DNA from: Agarivorans sp050870875
GTDB taxonomy: Bacteria > Pseudomonadota > Gammaproteobacteria > Enterobacterales > Celerinatantimonadaceae
Assembly (NCBI RefSeq): GCF_050870875.2
Contig: NZ_CP194041.2
Coordinates: forward strand, 4,926,870-4,990,869
Direction: 5' to 3'
Length of the DNA: 64,000 nt
The position numbers were made by a program, and so were the translations under genes. This document shows, piece by piece, positions 34,640-43,137 of the stretch. A model generated the notes under the pieces. It saw only the letters and a list, made by a program, of their open reading frames with translations, was not told the origin of the DNA and did no database searches. Each line of letters opens with the position of its first letter. Positions within the stretch are counted from its first letter, which is position 1.

Positions 34640-34661
34640 TAGGCTTGCTAAAAAGCCTAAT
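34640..34661. terminator. Hairpin in the atpI leader (weak terminator-like)
   Basis: TAGGCTT and AAGCCTA arms around GCTAA, at 34640-34660, just downstream of the atp -10 box on the minus strand. It falls in the atp 5' leader, so it may be a leader stem rather than a terminator. Confidence 0.35.
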
Positions 34662-34662
34662 G

Positions 34663-34690
34663 ATTATACGTTGAAAGTCTGGTTTTGCAA
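34663..34690 (-). promoter_or_regulatory. Promoter of the atp operon
   Basis: On the minus strand a perfect TATAAT -10 (34668-34663) lies 16 bases from a TTGCAA -35 (34690-34685). It is 77 bases upstream of the atpI start and is the best promoter in the parB-atpI gap. Confidence 0.75.
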
Positions 34691-34869
34691 TCAGAAGCCG
34701 CGTTCAATTCACTAATTCGTAACAGCTTATATAAACAAAATATGGTTATTGTTAATTTTTATGTTACAAACCAGATAGTTTGGTCAGCTAAAGGTGAAAT
34801 ATAGTGTTTTAAATATGCAACATAGGTAACCAAGATCAAAGACTTGTGGCACAAATTAGTTTATAAAAA

Positions 34870-35808
34870 CTAAAGTGTTTCATCCGAGTCGATGAAAAGC
34901 CCCAAAATAGCATCTAACTCATCTAAGCTAGCATAGTCGATCACTAATTTTCCTTGGCCTTTTTTATTTTGCTGGATCTTTACCCCTGCCCCCAAACGCT
35001 CACTAATTCGTTGTTCTAAACGACTAATATCGGGATCGACCTTAGCAGGTGCCTTTGGTTCTTTGGGATTGAGAACCGCCTTCACTAATTTTTCTGTATC
35101 ACGAACTGTTAAACCTTTAGCAGCAACACTACGCGCGGTTTCAGCCTGAACTTCTCCCGTTAAGGCTAATAGCGCACGAGCATGGCCCATTTCTATATCG
35201 CCATGCTCTAACAGAATTTTCACATCGGCATCGAGACTATTTAAACGTAATAAATTGGTCACTGTGGTACGAGATTTACCAACCGCATCAGCCACTTGTT
35301 GATGAGTCAGTTCAAACTCATTCATTAAACGGTCTAAGGCCACTGCTTCTTCCATAGCATTCAGATCTTCACGTTGAATATTTTCAATTAAGGAAATAGC
35401 AACCGCGTTTTCATCACTCACATTTTTAATTAAACATGGAACTTCATGTAAATGAATTTGTTGCGAGGCTCGCCAGCGGCGCTCACCGGCGATAATTTCA
35501 AACTGATTGTCACCGACTGCACGAACTACAATCGGTTGAATCACCCCTTGCGCTTCGATGGAATGCGCTAATTCTTCCAGGGCTTCCGCTGACATATCTT
35601 TACGAGGTTGATATTTACCTGGCCGTAACCATTCGATGGGTAAACGACGTAAATCACCACGATTATCATCGACAGTTTGTTGGTTAGTATCGGCTTTCGT
35701 ATCTTCTTCAACCTGACGTTGACGAGCATTATTACTGGTACTTAGTAATAAATCTAAACCTTTACCTAAACCGCGTTTTCTCGCTGACATGTCTTTATCC
35801 ATACTCAT
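34870..35808 (-). CDS. parB: Chromosome partitioning protein ParB
   Basis: A 312-residue DNA-binding CTPase that loads at parS centromere sites next to the origin. Visible regions are GKGLDLLL near 15-22, the P-loop-like GERRWRAS near 107-114 that binds CTP, and the helix-turn-helix in LTHQQVADAVGKSRTTV near 152-168, with a C-terminal dimerisation domain. ParB works with ParA to segregate the origin region. The ATG overlaps the parA stop by one base. No parS sequence (TGTTTCACGTGAAACA or close) was found in this window. Confidence 0.96.
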   Translation of the reverse strand: MSMDKDMSARKRGLGKGLDLLLSTSNNARQRQVEEDTKADTNQQTVDDNRGDLRRLPIEWLRPGKYQPRKDMSAEALEELAHSIEAQGVIQPIVVRAVGDNQFEIIAGERRWRASQQIHLHEVPCLIKNVSDENAVAISLIENIQREDLNAMEEAVALDRLMNEFELTHQQVADAVGKSRTTVTNLLRLNSLDADVKILLEHGDIEMGHARALLALTGEVQAETARSVAAKGLTVRDTEKLVKAVLNPKEPKAPAKVDPDISRLEQRISERLGAGVKIQQNKKGQGKLVIDYASLDELDAILGLFIDSDETL

Positions 35809-36599
35809 TAATCCAGGGCCATCGTTTGTGCTTCTTCTTCATGGCGACGAATAATCTCTCCGGCCAATGCAAGGTAAGCCTTAGAACCACTTGATGTTTT
35901 ATCATAATACATGGCTGGTTTACCAAAGCTAGGCGCTTCGGCTAAACGTACGTTTCGAGGGATCACTGTACGGTAAACTTTTTTACCAAAATGTTGTTTA
36001 AGCTGATCACTAACATCAGAACCTAAGCGATTACGTGGATCAAACATGGTACGTAGAATACCTTCTACTTTTAAATCAGGATTCACTACCGAGGCCAACT
36101 TGCTGATAGTGTCAACGAGGGCAGTTAAACCTTCTAATGCGTAATATTCGCATTGCATTGGGACTAATACTGAATCAGCAGCTGCCATTGCATTCACGGT
36201 GAGCATGTTTAATGAAGGCGGACAATCGATAAAAATATAGTCGTAATAATCACGCACAGGAGCTAATGCATTACGTAAACGGACTTCCCGGGCAAAAAAT
36301 TCCATGAGTTTAATTTCAGTGGCGGTCACATCTGAATTCGCAGCAATTAAATCGAAAAAACCACTGGTTTCTTTAATCACGACCTGTTCGATCGGCTCTT
36401 CGTCAATCAACAATTCATAGGCGGTTTTTGGTGCATCATATTTATCAACACCGCTGCCCATGGTTGCATTGCCTTGTGGGTCAAGGTCGATTAACAATAC
36501 TTTACGTTTAGTGGCTGCCATTGAGGCTGCTAAATTCACGCTAGTGGTTGTTTTCCCTACGCCACCTTTTTGGTTGGCTACCGCAATCACTCTACCCAC
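35808..36599 (-). CDS. parA: Chromosome partitioning ATPase ParA (Soj)
   Basis: A 263-residue deviant-Walker ATPase that forms gradients on the nucleoid and moves ParB-parS complexes. The Walker A KGGVGKTTT is at 10-18, the A' DLDPQGN near 39-45, and the conserved IFIDCPPSL near 117-125. There is no N-terminal helix-turn-helix, so it is the chromosomal type. Coupled to parB by a one-base overlap and eleven bases after rsmG in the conserved mnmG-rsmG-parA-parB order. Confidence 0.97.
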   Translation of the reverse strand: MGRVIAVANQKGGVGKTTTSVNLAASMAATKRKVLLIDLDPQGNATMGSGVDKYDAPKTAYELLIDEEPIEQVVIKETSGFFDLIAANSDVTATEIKLMEFFAREVRLRNALAPVRDYYDYIFIDCPPSLNMLTVNAMAAADSVLVPMQCEYYALEGLTALVDTISKLASVVNPDLKVEGILRTMFDPRNRLGSDVSDQLKQHFGKKVYRTVIPRNVRLAEAPSFGKPAMYYDKTSSGSKAYLALAGEIIRRHEEEAQTMALD

Positions 36600-36610
36600 A
36601 ATATTTTCGC

Positions 36611-37237
36611 CTAAGAATTGGTTTTATCAATAATAACTAGATGTCGCTGACCTTCAAGTTCGGGAACCGTTAAACTTTCAATACGGTGTAAATGGCAACC
36701 TTCAGGTAAACTTTCTAGCTCTTGTTCGGGCACTAAGCCCTTTAAGGCATAGAATTTACCATTATTTGCAGGTAAGTGAGAACACCAGTTCAACATATCG
36801 TGCAAAGAAGCAAAGGCTCTGCTTATTACACCATCAAATTCTAGGTTTTGTTGATAATTTTCGACCCGGCTTTGCACCGCAGTCACATTTTTTAGCTTCA
36901 GTAAATGGCATACCTGACGAATAAAGGTGATTCGCTTACCTAAACTGTCGAGTAAAACAAACTGCTTATCTGGATTAATGATTGCTAAGGGTAAGCCAGG
37001 TAATCCCGGACCGGTCCCTACATCAATAAAGCGTTTCCCCTGTAAGTGAGGACTAACCACTAAACTATCTAAGATGTGTTTAACTAACATTTCCATGGGA
37101 TCTCTCACTGAAGTGAGATTATAAGCTTTATTCCACTTATCAAGTTGTTCAACCAAACAGACCAATTGTTCTATTTGTAATTCTGTCAGTTGTAACTGAG
37201 TTTGGGCCAATAGGCCTACAAGACGTGATTTTAGCAC
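36611..37237 (-). CDS. rsmG: 16S rRNA (guanine-527-N7) methyltransferase RsmG
   Basis: A 208-residue S-adenosylmethionine-dependent methyltransferase (GidB). The SAM-binding motif is FIDVGTGPGLPGLPLAI near 86-102, followed by the FVLLDSLGKR motif near 110-119. It methylates G527 of 16S rRNA; loss gives streptomycin resistance in other species. Nine bases after mnmG. Confidence 0.97.
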   Translation of the reverse strand: MLKSRLVGLLAQTQLQLTELQIEQLVCLVEQLDKWNKAYNLTSVRDPMEMLVKHILDSLVVSPHLQGKRFIDVGTGPGLPGLPLAIINPDKQFVLLDSLGKRITFIRQVCHLLKLKNVTAVQSRVENYQQNLEFDGVISRAFASLHDMLNWCSHLPANNGKFYALKGLVPEQELESLPEGCHLHRIESLTVPELEGQRHLVIIDKTNS

Positions 37238-37246
37238 CCGATCATC

Positions 37247-39136
37247 CTAAGCCGACTTACGCGCTAAGTCGTGTTTTTTCAAATAAACTAATAATAATGA
37301 AACCGCCGCCGGTGTAACCCCCGAAATTCGCGCTGCTTTGCCAATGGTTTCAGGTCGTGCATTGGTCAATTTAGCAACAACTTCATTGGATAGCCCACTA
37401 ATTTTTGAAAAATCGAGATCGAGCGGTAAAAGCGTATTTTCGTGTTTTTGGGTTTTCTTAATTTCTTCAAGTTGACGCTTGATGTATCCCGCATACTTGA
37501 TTTGAATTTCTACTTGCTCGGCCGCATCTTGTTGGGCTAAACCGGGACCAAAACCTTCAATCCCCATTAATTTCTCATAACTGAGTTCAGGGCGACGGAT
37601 CAATTCTTCTAAAGAATGTTCACGAGTAATCGGATTTTTCAATAAAGGGTTTAATTGATCTAATTGGATTGAATTGGTGTGTACCCAAGTATCTTTTAAT
37701 CGTTGGCGTTCTAATTCAACGGCTTCCATTTTGATATTAAATAACTGCCAACGATGTTCATCAACCAAGCCGAGTTGATGGCCCTGTTCGGTTAAACGTA
37801 CATCTGCATTATCTTCGCGCAATAATAAACGATATTCGGCTCGGCTGGTAAACATCCGGTAAGGTTCTTTGGTGCCTAAAGTTGCTAAGTCGTCAATTAG
37901 TACGCCCATATAAGCTTGATCGCGACGTGGCGCCCAACTATCTAAACCTTGAGCAAATAACGCAGCATTTGCGCCAGCAATTAAGCCTTGCGCACCAGCT
38001 TCTTCATAACCAGTTGTCCCATTAATTTGACCGGCAAAGAATAATCCTTTTAAGTATTTGTTTTCTAAGCTTTGTTTTAAATCTCGAGGATCAAAAAAGT
38101 CATATTCAATGGCGTATCCTGGACGGGTGATATGGGCATTTTCTAAACCTTTCATTGAATGAACTAAATCAACCTGTATATCGAAGGGTAAGCTGGTTGA
38201 GATCCCATTAGGATAAACTTCATGGGTGGTTAGCCCTTCTGGTTCAATAAAGATCTGATGAGAACTTTTATCGGCAAAACGAGTTACTTTATCTTCAATT
38301 GAAGGACAGTAACGTGGCCCTACACCTTCAATTACGCCGGTAAACATTGGGCTACGGTCAAGACCACCACGGATAATGTCATGCGTTGCTTGATTGGTAT
38401 GGGTGATATAACAAGGGATCTGTTGCGGATGATCGCTGGCTTGACCAATGAACGAAAATACCGGCGTCGGATTATCACCTGGTTGAGGCTGCATGACCGA
38501 GAAGTCAATGCTACGAGCGTCAATACGAGGAGGTGTGCCGGTTTTTAGACGATCGACTCGGAGAGGTAATTCACGTAAGCGTTGTGCTAGTGCAATCGAT
38601 GGTGGATCGCCTGCACGACCACCGGAGTGATGATTTAGGCCGATGTGGATCATACCACCTAAAAAAGTACCTACGGTTAACACGACACTGCGAGCACGTA
38701 AGCGCAATCCCATTTGGGTAACAACACCAACCACTTGATCGTTTTCTACGATCAAATCATCACAAGCTTGTTGGAAGATCGTCAGATTTTTTTGGTTTTC
38801 TAAGCGATGTCGGATCGCGGCTCGATAAAGCATTCGATCGGCTTGAGCACGAGTCGCTCGAACTGCTGGTCCTTTGGAAGAATTAAGTGTTCTAAATTGG
38901 ATCCCGGCTAAATCGCTTGCTTGAGCCATTAAACCACCCAAGGCATCTATTTCTTTCACTAGATGGCCTTTACCAATCCCCCCAATAGCGGGATTACAAG
39001 ACATTTGACCCAGAGTTTCAATGTTGTGAGTAAGTAATAAAGTGTTTTGTCCCATACGGGCTGCAGCTGCAGCAGCTTCGGTACCAGCATGACCACCACC
39101 GATTACTATTACGTCGTATTGTTGTTTATAGAACAT
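37247..39136 (-). CDS. mnmG: tRNA uridine 5-carboxymethylaminomethyl modification enzyme MnmG (GidA)
   Basis: A 629-residue FAD protein that, with MnmE, modifies wobble uridine 34 of several tRNAs. The FAD-binding GGGHAGTEAA is at 12-21, and CNPAIGGIGKGH near 47-58 contains the conserved cysteine. The C-terminal helical region binds tRNA and MnmE. Length is that of E. coli MnmG (629). It starts 373 bases from mioC, with oriC between. Its partner mnmE lies 18 kb away in this window. Confidence 0.98.
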   Translation of the reverse strand: MFYKQQYDVIVIGGGHAGTEAAAAAARMGQNTLLLTHNIETLGQMSCNPAIGGIGKGHLVKEIDALGGLMAQASDLAGIQFRTLNSSKGPAVRATRAQADRMLYRAAIRHRLENQKNLTIFQQACDDLIVENDQVVGVVTQMGLRLRARSVVLTVGTFLGGMIHIGLNHHSGGRAGDPPSIALAQRLRELPLRVDRLKTGTPPRIDARSIDFSVMQPQPGDNPTPVFSFIGQASDHPQQIPCYITHTNQATHDIIRGGLDRSPMFTGVIEGVGPRYCPSIEDKVTRFADKSSHQIFIEPEGLTTHEVYPNGISTSLPFDIQVDLVHSMKGLENAHITRPGYAIEYDFFDPRDLKQSLENKYLKGLFFAGQINGTTGYEEAGAQGLIAGANAALFAQGLDSWAPRRDQAYMGVLIDDLATLGTKEPYRMFTSRAEYRLLLREDNADVRLTEQGHQLGLVDEHRWQLFNIKMEAVELERQRLKDTWVHTNSIQLDQLNPLLKNPITREHSLEELIRRPELSYEKLMGIEGFGPGLAQQDAAEQVEIQIKYAGYIKRQLEEIKKTQKHENTLLPLDLDFSKISGLSNEVVAKLTNARPETIGKAARISGVTPAAVSLLLVYLKKHDLARKSA

Positions 39137-39240
39137 TTCTTAATACCTCAAACCTGCCAGATCCCCAAAGGGTGCAGCATTTTACTGGTTAAGCGTCGAT
39201 AAGGGAATGCTTAGATCAGAATTAGATCTATAAGGGATCT

Positions 39241-39297
39241 CTATAAATATATATATAAGATCTTTCTTTAAAGATCTTTTATTAGATCTACTATTAG
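39241..39297. repeat. DNA unwinding element with three GATC 13-mers
   Basis: AT-rich tract (39241-39258) then 13-mers GATCTTTCTTTAA (39259-39271), GATCTTTTATTAG (39273-39285) and GATCTACTATTAG (39285-39297). The second differs from the E. coli GATCTCTTATTAG at one base, the third at two. Confidence 0.9.
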
Positions 39298-39310
39298 GAT
39301 CACCTTGATC

Positions 39311-39319
39311 TGTAGATAA
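39311..39319 (-). promoter_or_regulatory. DnaA box, R1 position
   Basis: TTATCTACA on the minus strand, one mismatch to TTATCCACA, directly after the 13-mers and in the orientation of E. coli R1. Confidence 0.75.
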
Positions 39320-39417
39320 GTCATTTTTTATGAATTGGATCATTCACTTAGATCAGATCAGATCTTGTTAGCAGAACCCGATCTAAACAGGGGACAAGCT
39401 GGGATCTAAAATGCTAG

Positions 39418-39426
39418 TTACCCACA
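39418..39426 (+). promoter_or_regulatory. DnaA box, R2 position
   Basis: TTACCCACA, one mismatch to the consensus, after AGCTGGGATC as in E. coli R2. Confidence 0.7.
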
Positions 39427-39444
39427 AATAAAATCATTCAAAAG

Positions 39445-39453
39445 TTATCCATA
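39445..39453 (+). promoter_or_regulatory. DnaA box, R3 position
   Basis: TTATCCATA, one mismatch. In E. coli R3 is on the opposite strand, so the orientation differs here. Confidence 0.6.
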
Positions 39454-39490
39454 GGAATAAGTGTAGTTAATTAAGAGCTAATCACTATGC

Positions 39491-39499
39491 TTATCCACA
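39491..39499 (+). promoter_or_regulatory. DnaA box, R4 position (perfect)
   Basis: TTATCCACA, a perfect high-affinity box, eleven bases before the end of mioC, as in E. coli R4. Confidence 0.92.
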
Positions 39500-39509
39500 G
39501 GAAATAATT

Positions 39510-39947
39510 TTAGATCAGTTCGTTTTTCCAGCAGTTTAGCCACTCAACAGCGGGTTCTTCAGGCACAGGATCGACATCGACATCGATTTCTAAGCGATCT
39601 TTTAAGCGTTTTGCGCCTAATTTTTCCAGTTGTTGATCAAGTTCTTTTCCCGCTCCACAAAAGGTATCGTAACTACGACTGCCGATCGCGATAACAGCAT
39701 AGCTAATTTCGGAAAGATCTGGCTGTTGTTCGAGTAAATATTGATAAAAGGGTTGTAAATTGTCTGGAATATCGCCAGCACCATGAGTCGAGCTACAAAT
39801 AAGCCACAGCGCGTGAGGCTTTAATTCAGAAAACTCTGCATTTAGATGGATGATGACCTTATGTTGTTCACTTAATAAGGCTTCTAATTCATCGGCGACG
39901 TATTCAGCTGAACCTAAGGTTGATCCCACGATTATTTCTATATCCAT
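39510..39947 (-). CDS. mioC: Flavodoxin-like protein MioC
   Basis: A 145-residue FMN-binding flavodoxin fold. The FMN phosphate loop is GSTLGSAEYVAD near 8-19, and SSTHGAGDIPDN near 52-63 is the second flavin loop. E. coli MioC acts in biotin synthase activity and its transcription runs towards oriC; the same placement is seen here. A DnaA box 13 bases upstream of the start codon (39960-39968) suggests DnaA repression, as described for E. coli. Confidence 0.94.
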   Translation of the reverse strand: MDIEIIVGSTLGSAEYVADELEALLSEQHKVIIHLNAEFSELKPHALWLICSSTHGAGDIPDNLQPFYQYLLEQQPDLSEISYAVIAIGSRSYDTFCGAGKELDQQLEKLGAKRLKDRLEIDVDVDPVPEEPAVEWLNCWKNELI

Positions 39948-40301
39948 TTTACATCCTGTTTATCCACAACGGTTTGGCTATTGTAACTTGATCTTTGGTT
40001 GATTAACTAGTTGCGGATTAGTTGTGAGTGAGTTGTTGATAGTTTTTATCACTTTAAAGTTATTGAACATTAGAAATAAGCGCTATAAGGGATGATCCCT
40101 TTTATTGTTTGTGGGTAAGTATTATTCACAATTTAGTGATCCTTACTTTTTATACTGTTTTAAGGAAGGTATTTGGGTGACAAATGCGGATGTTGATCTT
40201 TTAGAAAAGTGATAACAGATACCAATAGCATGCTGCATTACTCGCATCATTACGCTTTATGCTTTAGCTTTATTAAGTGGGGTCGAATGAAAGGAGGGTA
40301 A
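39948..40301. other. mioC-ybjQ divergent gap
   Basis: A 354-base region with a perfect DnaA box at 39960-39968, a possible mioC -10 (TACAAT on the minus strand, 39985-39980), a short hairpin AAGGGA/TCCCTT at 40087-40101 and a strong Shine-Dalgarno AAGGAGG at 40291-40297 for ybjQ. No further gene. Confidence 0.6.
39960..39968 (+). promoter_or_regulatory. DnaA box in mioC promoter
   Basis: Perfect TTATCCACA, 13 to 21 bases before the mioC ATG and just downstream of the candidate -10, a position suited to repression by DnaA. Confidence 0.8.
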
Positions 40302-40622
40302 ATGATCTATTCAACGACGGAAACCATTCCTGGCCGTGAAATTGAGGTCATACTTGGTATTGTTACGGGCAATGTAGTGCAGGCTAAACATATTGGTCGC
40401 GATATCATGGCGGGCCTTAAAAGTATTGTTGGAGGAGAAATTAAGGGCTATACCGAGATGCTGAGTGAAGCGCGAGACTTAGCTGTACAACGCTTAGTGG
40501 CAAGCGCTCAGCAAAAAGACGCAGATGCAGTGGTGGGGATCCGTTTTACTACGAGCGCTATCATGGATGGTTCTTCAGAAATCATGGTATTTGGTACGGC
40601 GGTGAAACTTAAGGCTGAATAG
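40302..40622 (+). CDS. YbjQ family protein (UPF0145)
   Basis: A 106-residue soluble protein matching the YbjQ/UPF0145 family over its full length: TTETIPGREI near 5-14, GLKSIVGGEIKGYTEML near 38-54 and DADAVVGIRFTTS near 73-85. The fold is a pentameric beta protein related to heavy-metal-binding domain proteins. Function is unknown. Preceded by a very strong AAGGAGG. Confidence 0.9.
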   Translation: MIYSTTETIPGREIEVILGIVTGNVVQAKHIGRDIMAGLKSIVGGEIKGYTEMLSEARDLAVQRLVASAQQKDADAVVGIRFTTSAIMDGSSEIMVFGTAVKLKAE

Positions 40623-40669
40623 TTCGCTTGTTGGTCGTGAGTATCGATGATTTATTTGGATATAAAAAT

Positions 40670-40690
40670 AGAGCGCCATTGGCGCTCTTT
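40670..40690. terminator. Bidirectional hairpin between ybjQ and cioB
   Basis: GAGCGCC/GGCGCTC stem (40671-40687) in the gap of two convergent genes; on the minus strand it is followed by TATTTTTA, on the plus strand by TTTA. Confidence 0.75.
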
Positions 40691-40718
40691 ACATCATTGA
40701 AGGTATAAATTTTTATGG

Positions 40719-41723
40719 TTAATGGTAGTTAAGTGAGGTGGCTTTACCTCTAAACACCCAATAAGAAAACGCGGTATAGGCTAAAATAATCGGCACGACT
40801 ACGACCGCACCCAGTAAAATCACGGTTAAAGATTCGGGGGCTGAAGCGGCCTGCCAAATAGTCATTTGTCCCGGAACCACATAGGGGAAGAAGCTAAAGC
40901 CAAGTGCGCTAAAACACAGCAAGAAGATTAACATGACCAGCATAAATGGTAGCCAGCAGTGGCGATCATTGGCTTTGGGTAAGCGGTTTAGCAAGATATC
41001 GTTGAAGATAAAGGCAGCGAAACATACGACCGGGATCAATAATACAAACATGACCAAGGGGAAGTCGAACCAACGATCAAATACCCCTGGATTGACCAGC
41101 GGATTCACCAGCGAAACCGCTAGAACGCCAATAAAGCAAAGTCGGCCAGTGATTTTTGCCCATCTTACCGCGCGCTGCTGTAATTCACCTTCTGTTTTCA
41201 TTACCAACCACGCTGAACCTATGTAGCTATAAGCTGCGGTGACGCCAAGGCCACTGAGCAAGGCAAACAGATGAGCACTGATGCTATTTTCAAACCCCAT
41301 CACATAGAGGCCTAACATATAACCTTGGGCAATGGTGGTGAGAATTGAGCCGGCTTTAAAGGTTCTATCCCAAGCGAGCTTATAATCGATGGCTGCTTTG
41401 GCTCTAAAGTCGAAGGCGACACCACGCATAATAAGTCCGATCAACATAATTGCGACCGGTATATAAAGGTGATAAAGCACGATGCTATGTGCAGCCGGAA
41501 AAGCAATCAGCAAAATGCCGATTGCTAATACCAACCAGGTTTCATTGGCATCCCAGAATGGACCAATCGAAGCTATCATGGTATCGCGTTGGGCTTCGTC
41601 GGTTTCGCCTAATGGCAGTAAAATACCAACCCCAAGATCGTAGCCATCCAAGATAGCGTAGACCAATACCGAGAGCCCCATCAGGCCAATAAAGATAATG
41701 GCTAACCAGTATGCATCAATCAT
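40719..41723 (-). CDS. cioB: Cytochrome bd-type quinol oxidase subunit II (CioB/CydB)
   Basis: A 334-residue inner-membrane subunit with about nine helices; near the start, GYDLGVGILLPLGET (28-42) is the family signature. With subunit I it oxidises quinol and reduces oxygen to water without proton pumping. The cyanide-insensitive (Cio) assignment rests on subunit I. The ATG overlaps the subunit I stop by four bases (ATGA). Confidence 0.9.
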   Translation of the reverse strand: MIDAYWLAIIFIGLMGLSVLVYAILDGYDLGVGILLPLGETDEAQRDTMIASIGPFWDANETWLVLAIGILLIAFPAAHSIVLYHLYIPVAIMLIGLIMRGVAFDFRAKAAIDYKLAWDRTFKAGSILTTIAQGYMLGLYVMGFENSISAHLFALLSGLGVTAAYSYIGSAWLVMKTEGELQQRAVRWAKITGRLCFIGVLAVSLVNPLVNPGVFDRWFDFPLVMFVLLIPVVCFAAFIFNDILLNRLPKANDRHCWLPFMLVMLIFLLCFSALGFSFFPYVVPGQMTIWQAASAPESLTVILLGAVVVVPIILAYTAFSYWVFRGKATSLNYH

Positions 41724-43111
41724 ACTTTGCTACTCCCTTTGTGATTCTCTAAATTTGGCTCGATATGGCTAAGACTGGCATCGGCCTGCGGTGAGCTAGT
41801 TTCAAACTCTTCTACTTTGACAGCCTTACGTGCCATCGATAATAGGGTATGGATGTAGGCCCACAACAAGAAGGCGTAAACCACTAAATACATGATTAAT
41901 GAAAAACCTACATTTGCCGCAGGTAGGCTGGTGACAGCGTCTTCGGTGCGAAGTACTCCGGTGACCAACCACGGTTGGCGACCTATTTCAGTGACATACC
42001 AACCAGCGAGGGTGGCGACCCAACCACAGAAGGTGGTAGCAACTAAGATCTTTAAGGTCCAGTTAGGGAGTTTGCCTCGGCGGAGCAAGCAATAACTACT
42101 AAACCAGCTGAGGGCGATCATCAATAAGCCCATGCCGACCATGACCCGGAAGCCCCAGAACACTGGGGCTACTGGGGGATGGTTATTTTCAAACTCATTT
42201 AGCCCTTTAATTTCACCCTCTAAGTCATGGGTTAAAATGAGGCTGGCTAAATTGGGAATAGCGATGGCATATTTGTTGGTTTGGGTTTCTTTATCGGGCA
42301 ATGCAAATAGCAGTAGTGGTGCGCCTTTCTCTGTATGCCAAATACCTTCCATCGCGGCAATTTTTGCAGGTTGATGTTCTAGGGTGTTTAAACCGTGAAA
42401 ATCACCAACCACTGCTTGAGTTGGTGCTAACACCGCGGCCACCAGTAAACTTACTTTTAAGGTGAGTCGAGGGGCTTTTTTCACATCCCCTTTGAGGATC
42501 CGATAAGCAGAAATACCAGCTATAAAGAAAGATGCGGTGAGTCCCGAAGCTATCAACATATGGGTGAGTCGATAGGGGAATGATGGGTTGAAAATAATCG
42601 CGAGCCAATCGGTGGGGTGAGCGACGCCATCACGCATTTCAAAGCCTGCTGGGGTTTGCATCCAGGAATCCAGCGCTAAAATCCAAAATGCCGATAGGCT
42701 GGTGCCAATCGCCACCAGCACGGTGGCTAAGGTATGAATTTTATTGGGAACCCGTTTAATACCAAATAGCATGATACCGAGGAAAGTTGCTTCTAAGAAG
42801 AAGGCGGTTAGTACCTCATAGCCAAGCAGTGGTCCGGCAATATTGCCCACGGTTTCCATATAACCTGGCCAGTTGGTGCCAAATTGAAAAGACATGGTGA
42901 TCCCGCTGACCACACCAATGGCGAAGGATAAGGCAAAAACCTTCACCCAAAAACGGTAGGCTCGCATCCAAATTGGCTTACCAGTCATATCGTGGCGAAC
43001 TTTAAAAAATACTAAAAACCAACACATCGCAATGGTGATGGTTGGAAATAGGATGTGAAAGCTAATATTGGCTGCAAATTGCATCCTGGATAATATCAGG
43101 GCATCAAACAT
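41720..43111 (-). CDS. cioA: Cytochrome bd-type quinol oxidase subunit I (CioA/CydA)
   Basis: A 463-residue heme-binding subunit with about nine helices. FQFGTNWPGYMETVGNIAGP near 50-69 and the quinol-site and heme regions are clear, as is ITEIGRQPW with VTGVLRT in the C-terminal third. The periplasmic Q loop is short compared with E. coli CydA, which is typical of the CIO/short-loop class. The ATG at 43111 has GAGG six bases before it; the frame extends four codons further to 43123, which I reject. Downstream of a GbsR/MarR regulator by 26 bases, so they look co-transcribed. Confidence 0.92.
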   Translation of the reverse strand: MFDALILSRMQFAANISFHILFPTITIAMCWFLVFFKVRHDMTGKPIWMRAYRFWVKVFALSFAIGVVSGITMSFQFGTNWPGYMETVGNIAGPLLGYEVLTAFFLEATFLGIMLFGIKRVPNKIHTLATVLVAIGTSLSAFWILALDSWMQTPAGFEMRDGVAHPTDWLAIIFNPSFPYRLTHMLIASGLTASFFIAGISAYRILKGDVKKAPRLTLKVSLLVAAVLAPTQAVVGDFHGLNTLEHQPAKIAAMEGIWHTEKGAPLLLFALPDKETQTNKYAIAIPNLASLILTHDLEGEIKGLNEFENNHPPVAPVFWGFRVMVGMGLLMIALSWFSSYCLLRRGKLPNWTLKILVATTFCGWVATLAGWYVTEIGRQPWLVTGVLRTEDAVTSLPAANVGFSLIMYLVVYAFLLWAYIHTLLSMARKAVKVEEFETSSPQADASLSHIEPNLENHKGSSKV

Positions 43112-43137
43112 GGTTTGCCTCATCGAAGGTTAATAAT

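Larger units (their letters stand above)
39137..39509. other. oriC: Chromosomal replication origin oriC
   Basis: The mnmG-mioC gap has every element of the E. coli oriC in the same order: an AT-rich unwinding region with three GATC-starting 13-mers, an R1-like DnaA box right after them (39311-39319), R2-, R3- and R4-like boxes (39418-39426, 39445-39453, 39491-39499) and about 16 GATC sites for Dam and SeqA. The rightmost 13-mer followed by GATC, the AGCTGGGATC phrase before the R2-like box, and TTATCCACAG as R4 match E. coli closely. No clear IHF or Fis site was assigned. Replication starting here is inference from this very strong pattern. Confidence 0.96.

Noticed and set aside
39241..39260. 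AT-rich alternating tract as a promoter
   Set aside because: It sits in the oriC unwinding region next to the 13-mers; this explains the composition.
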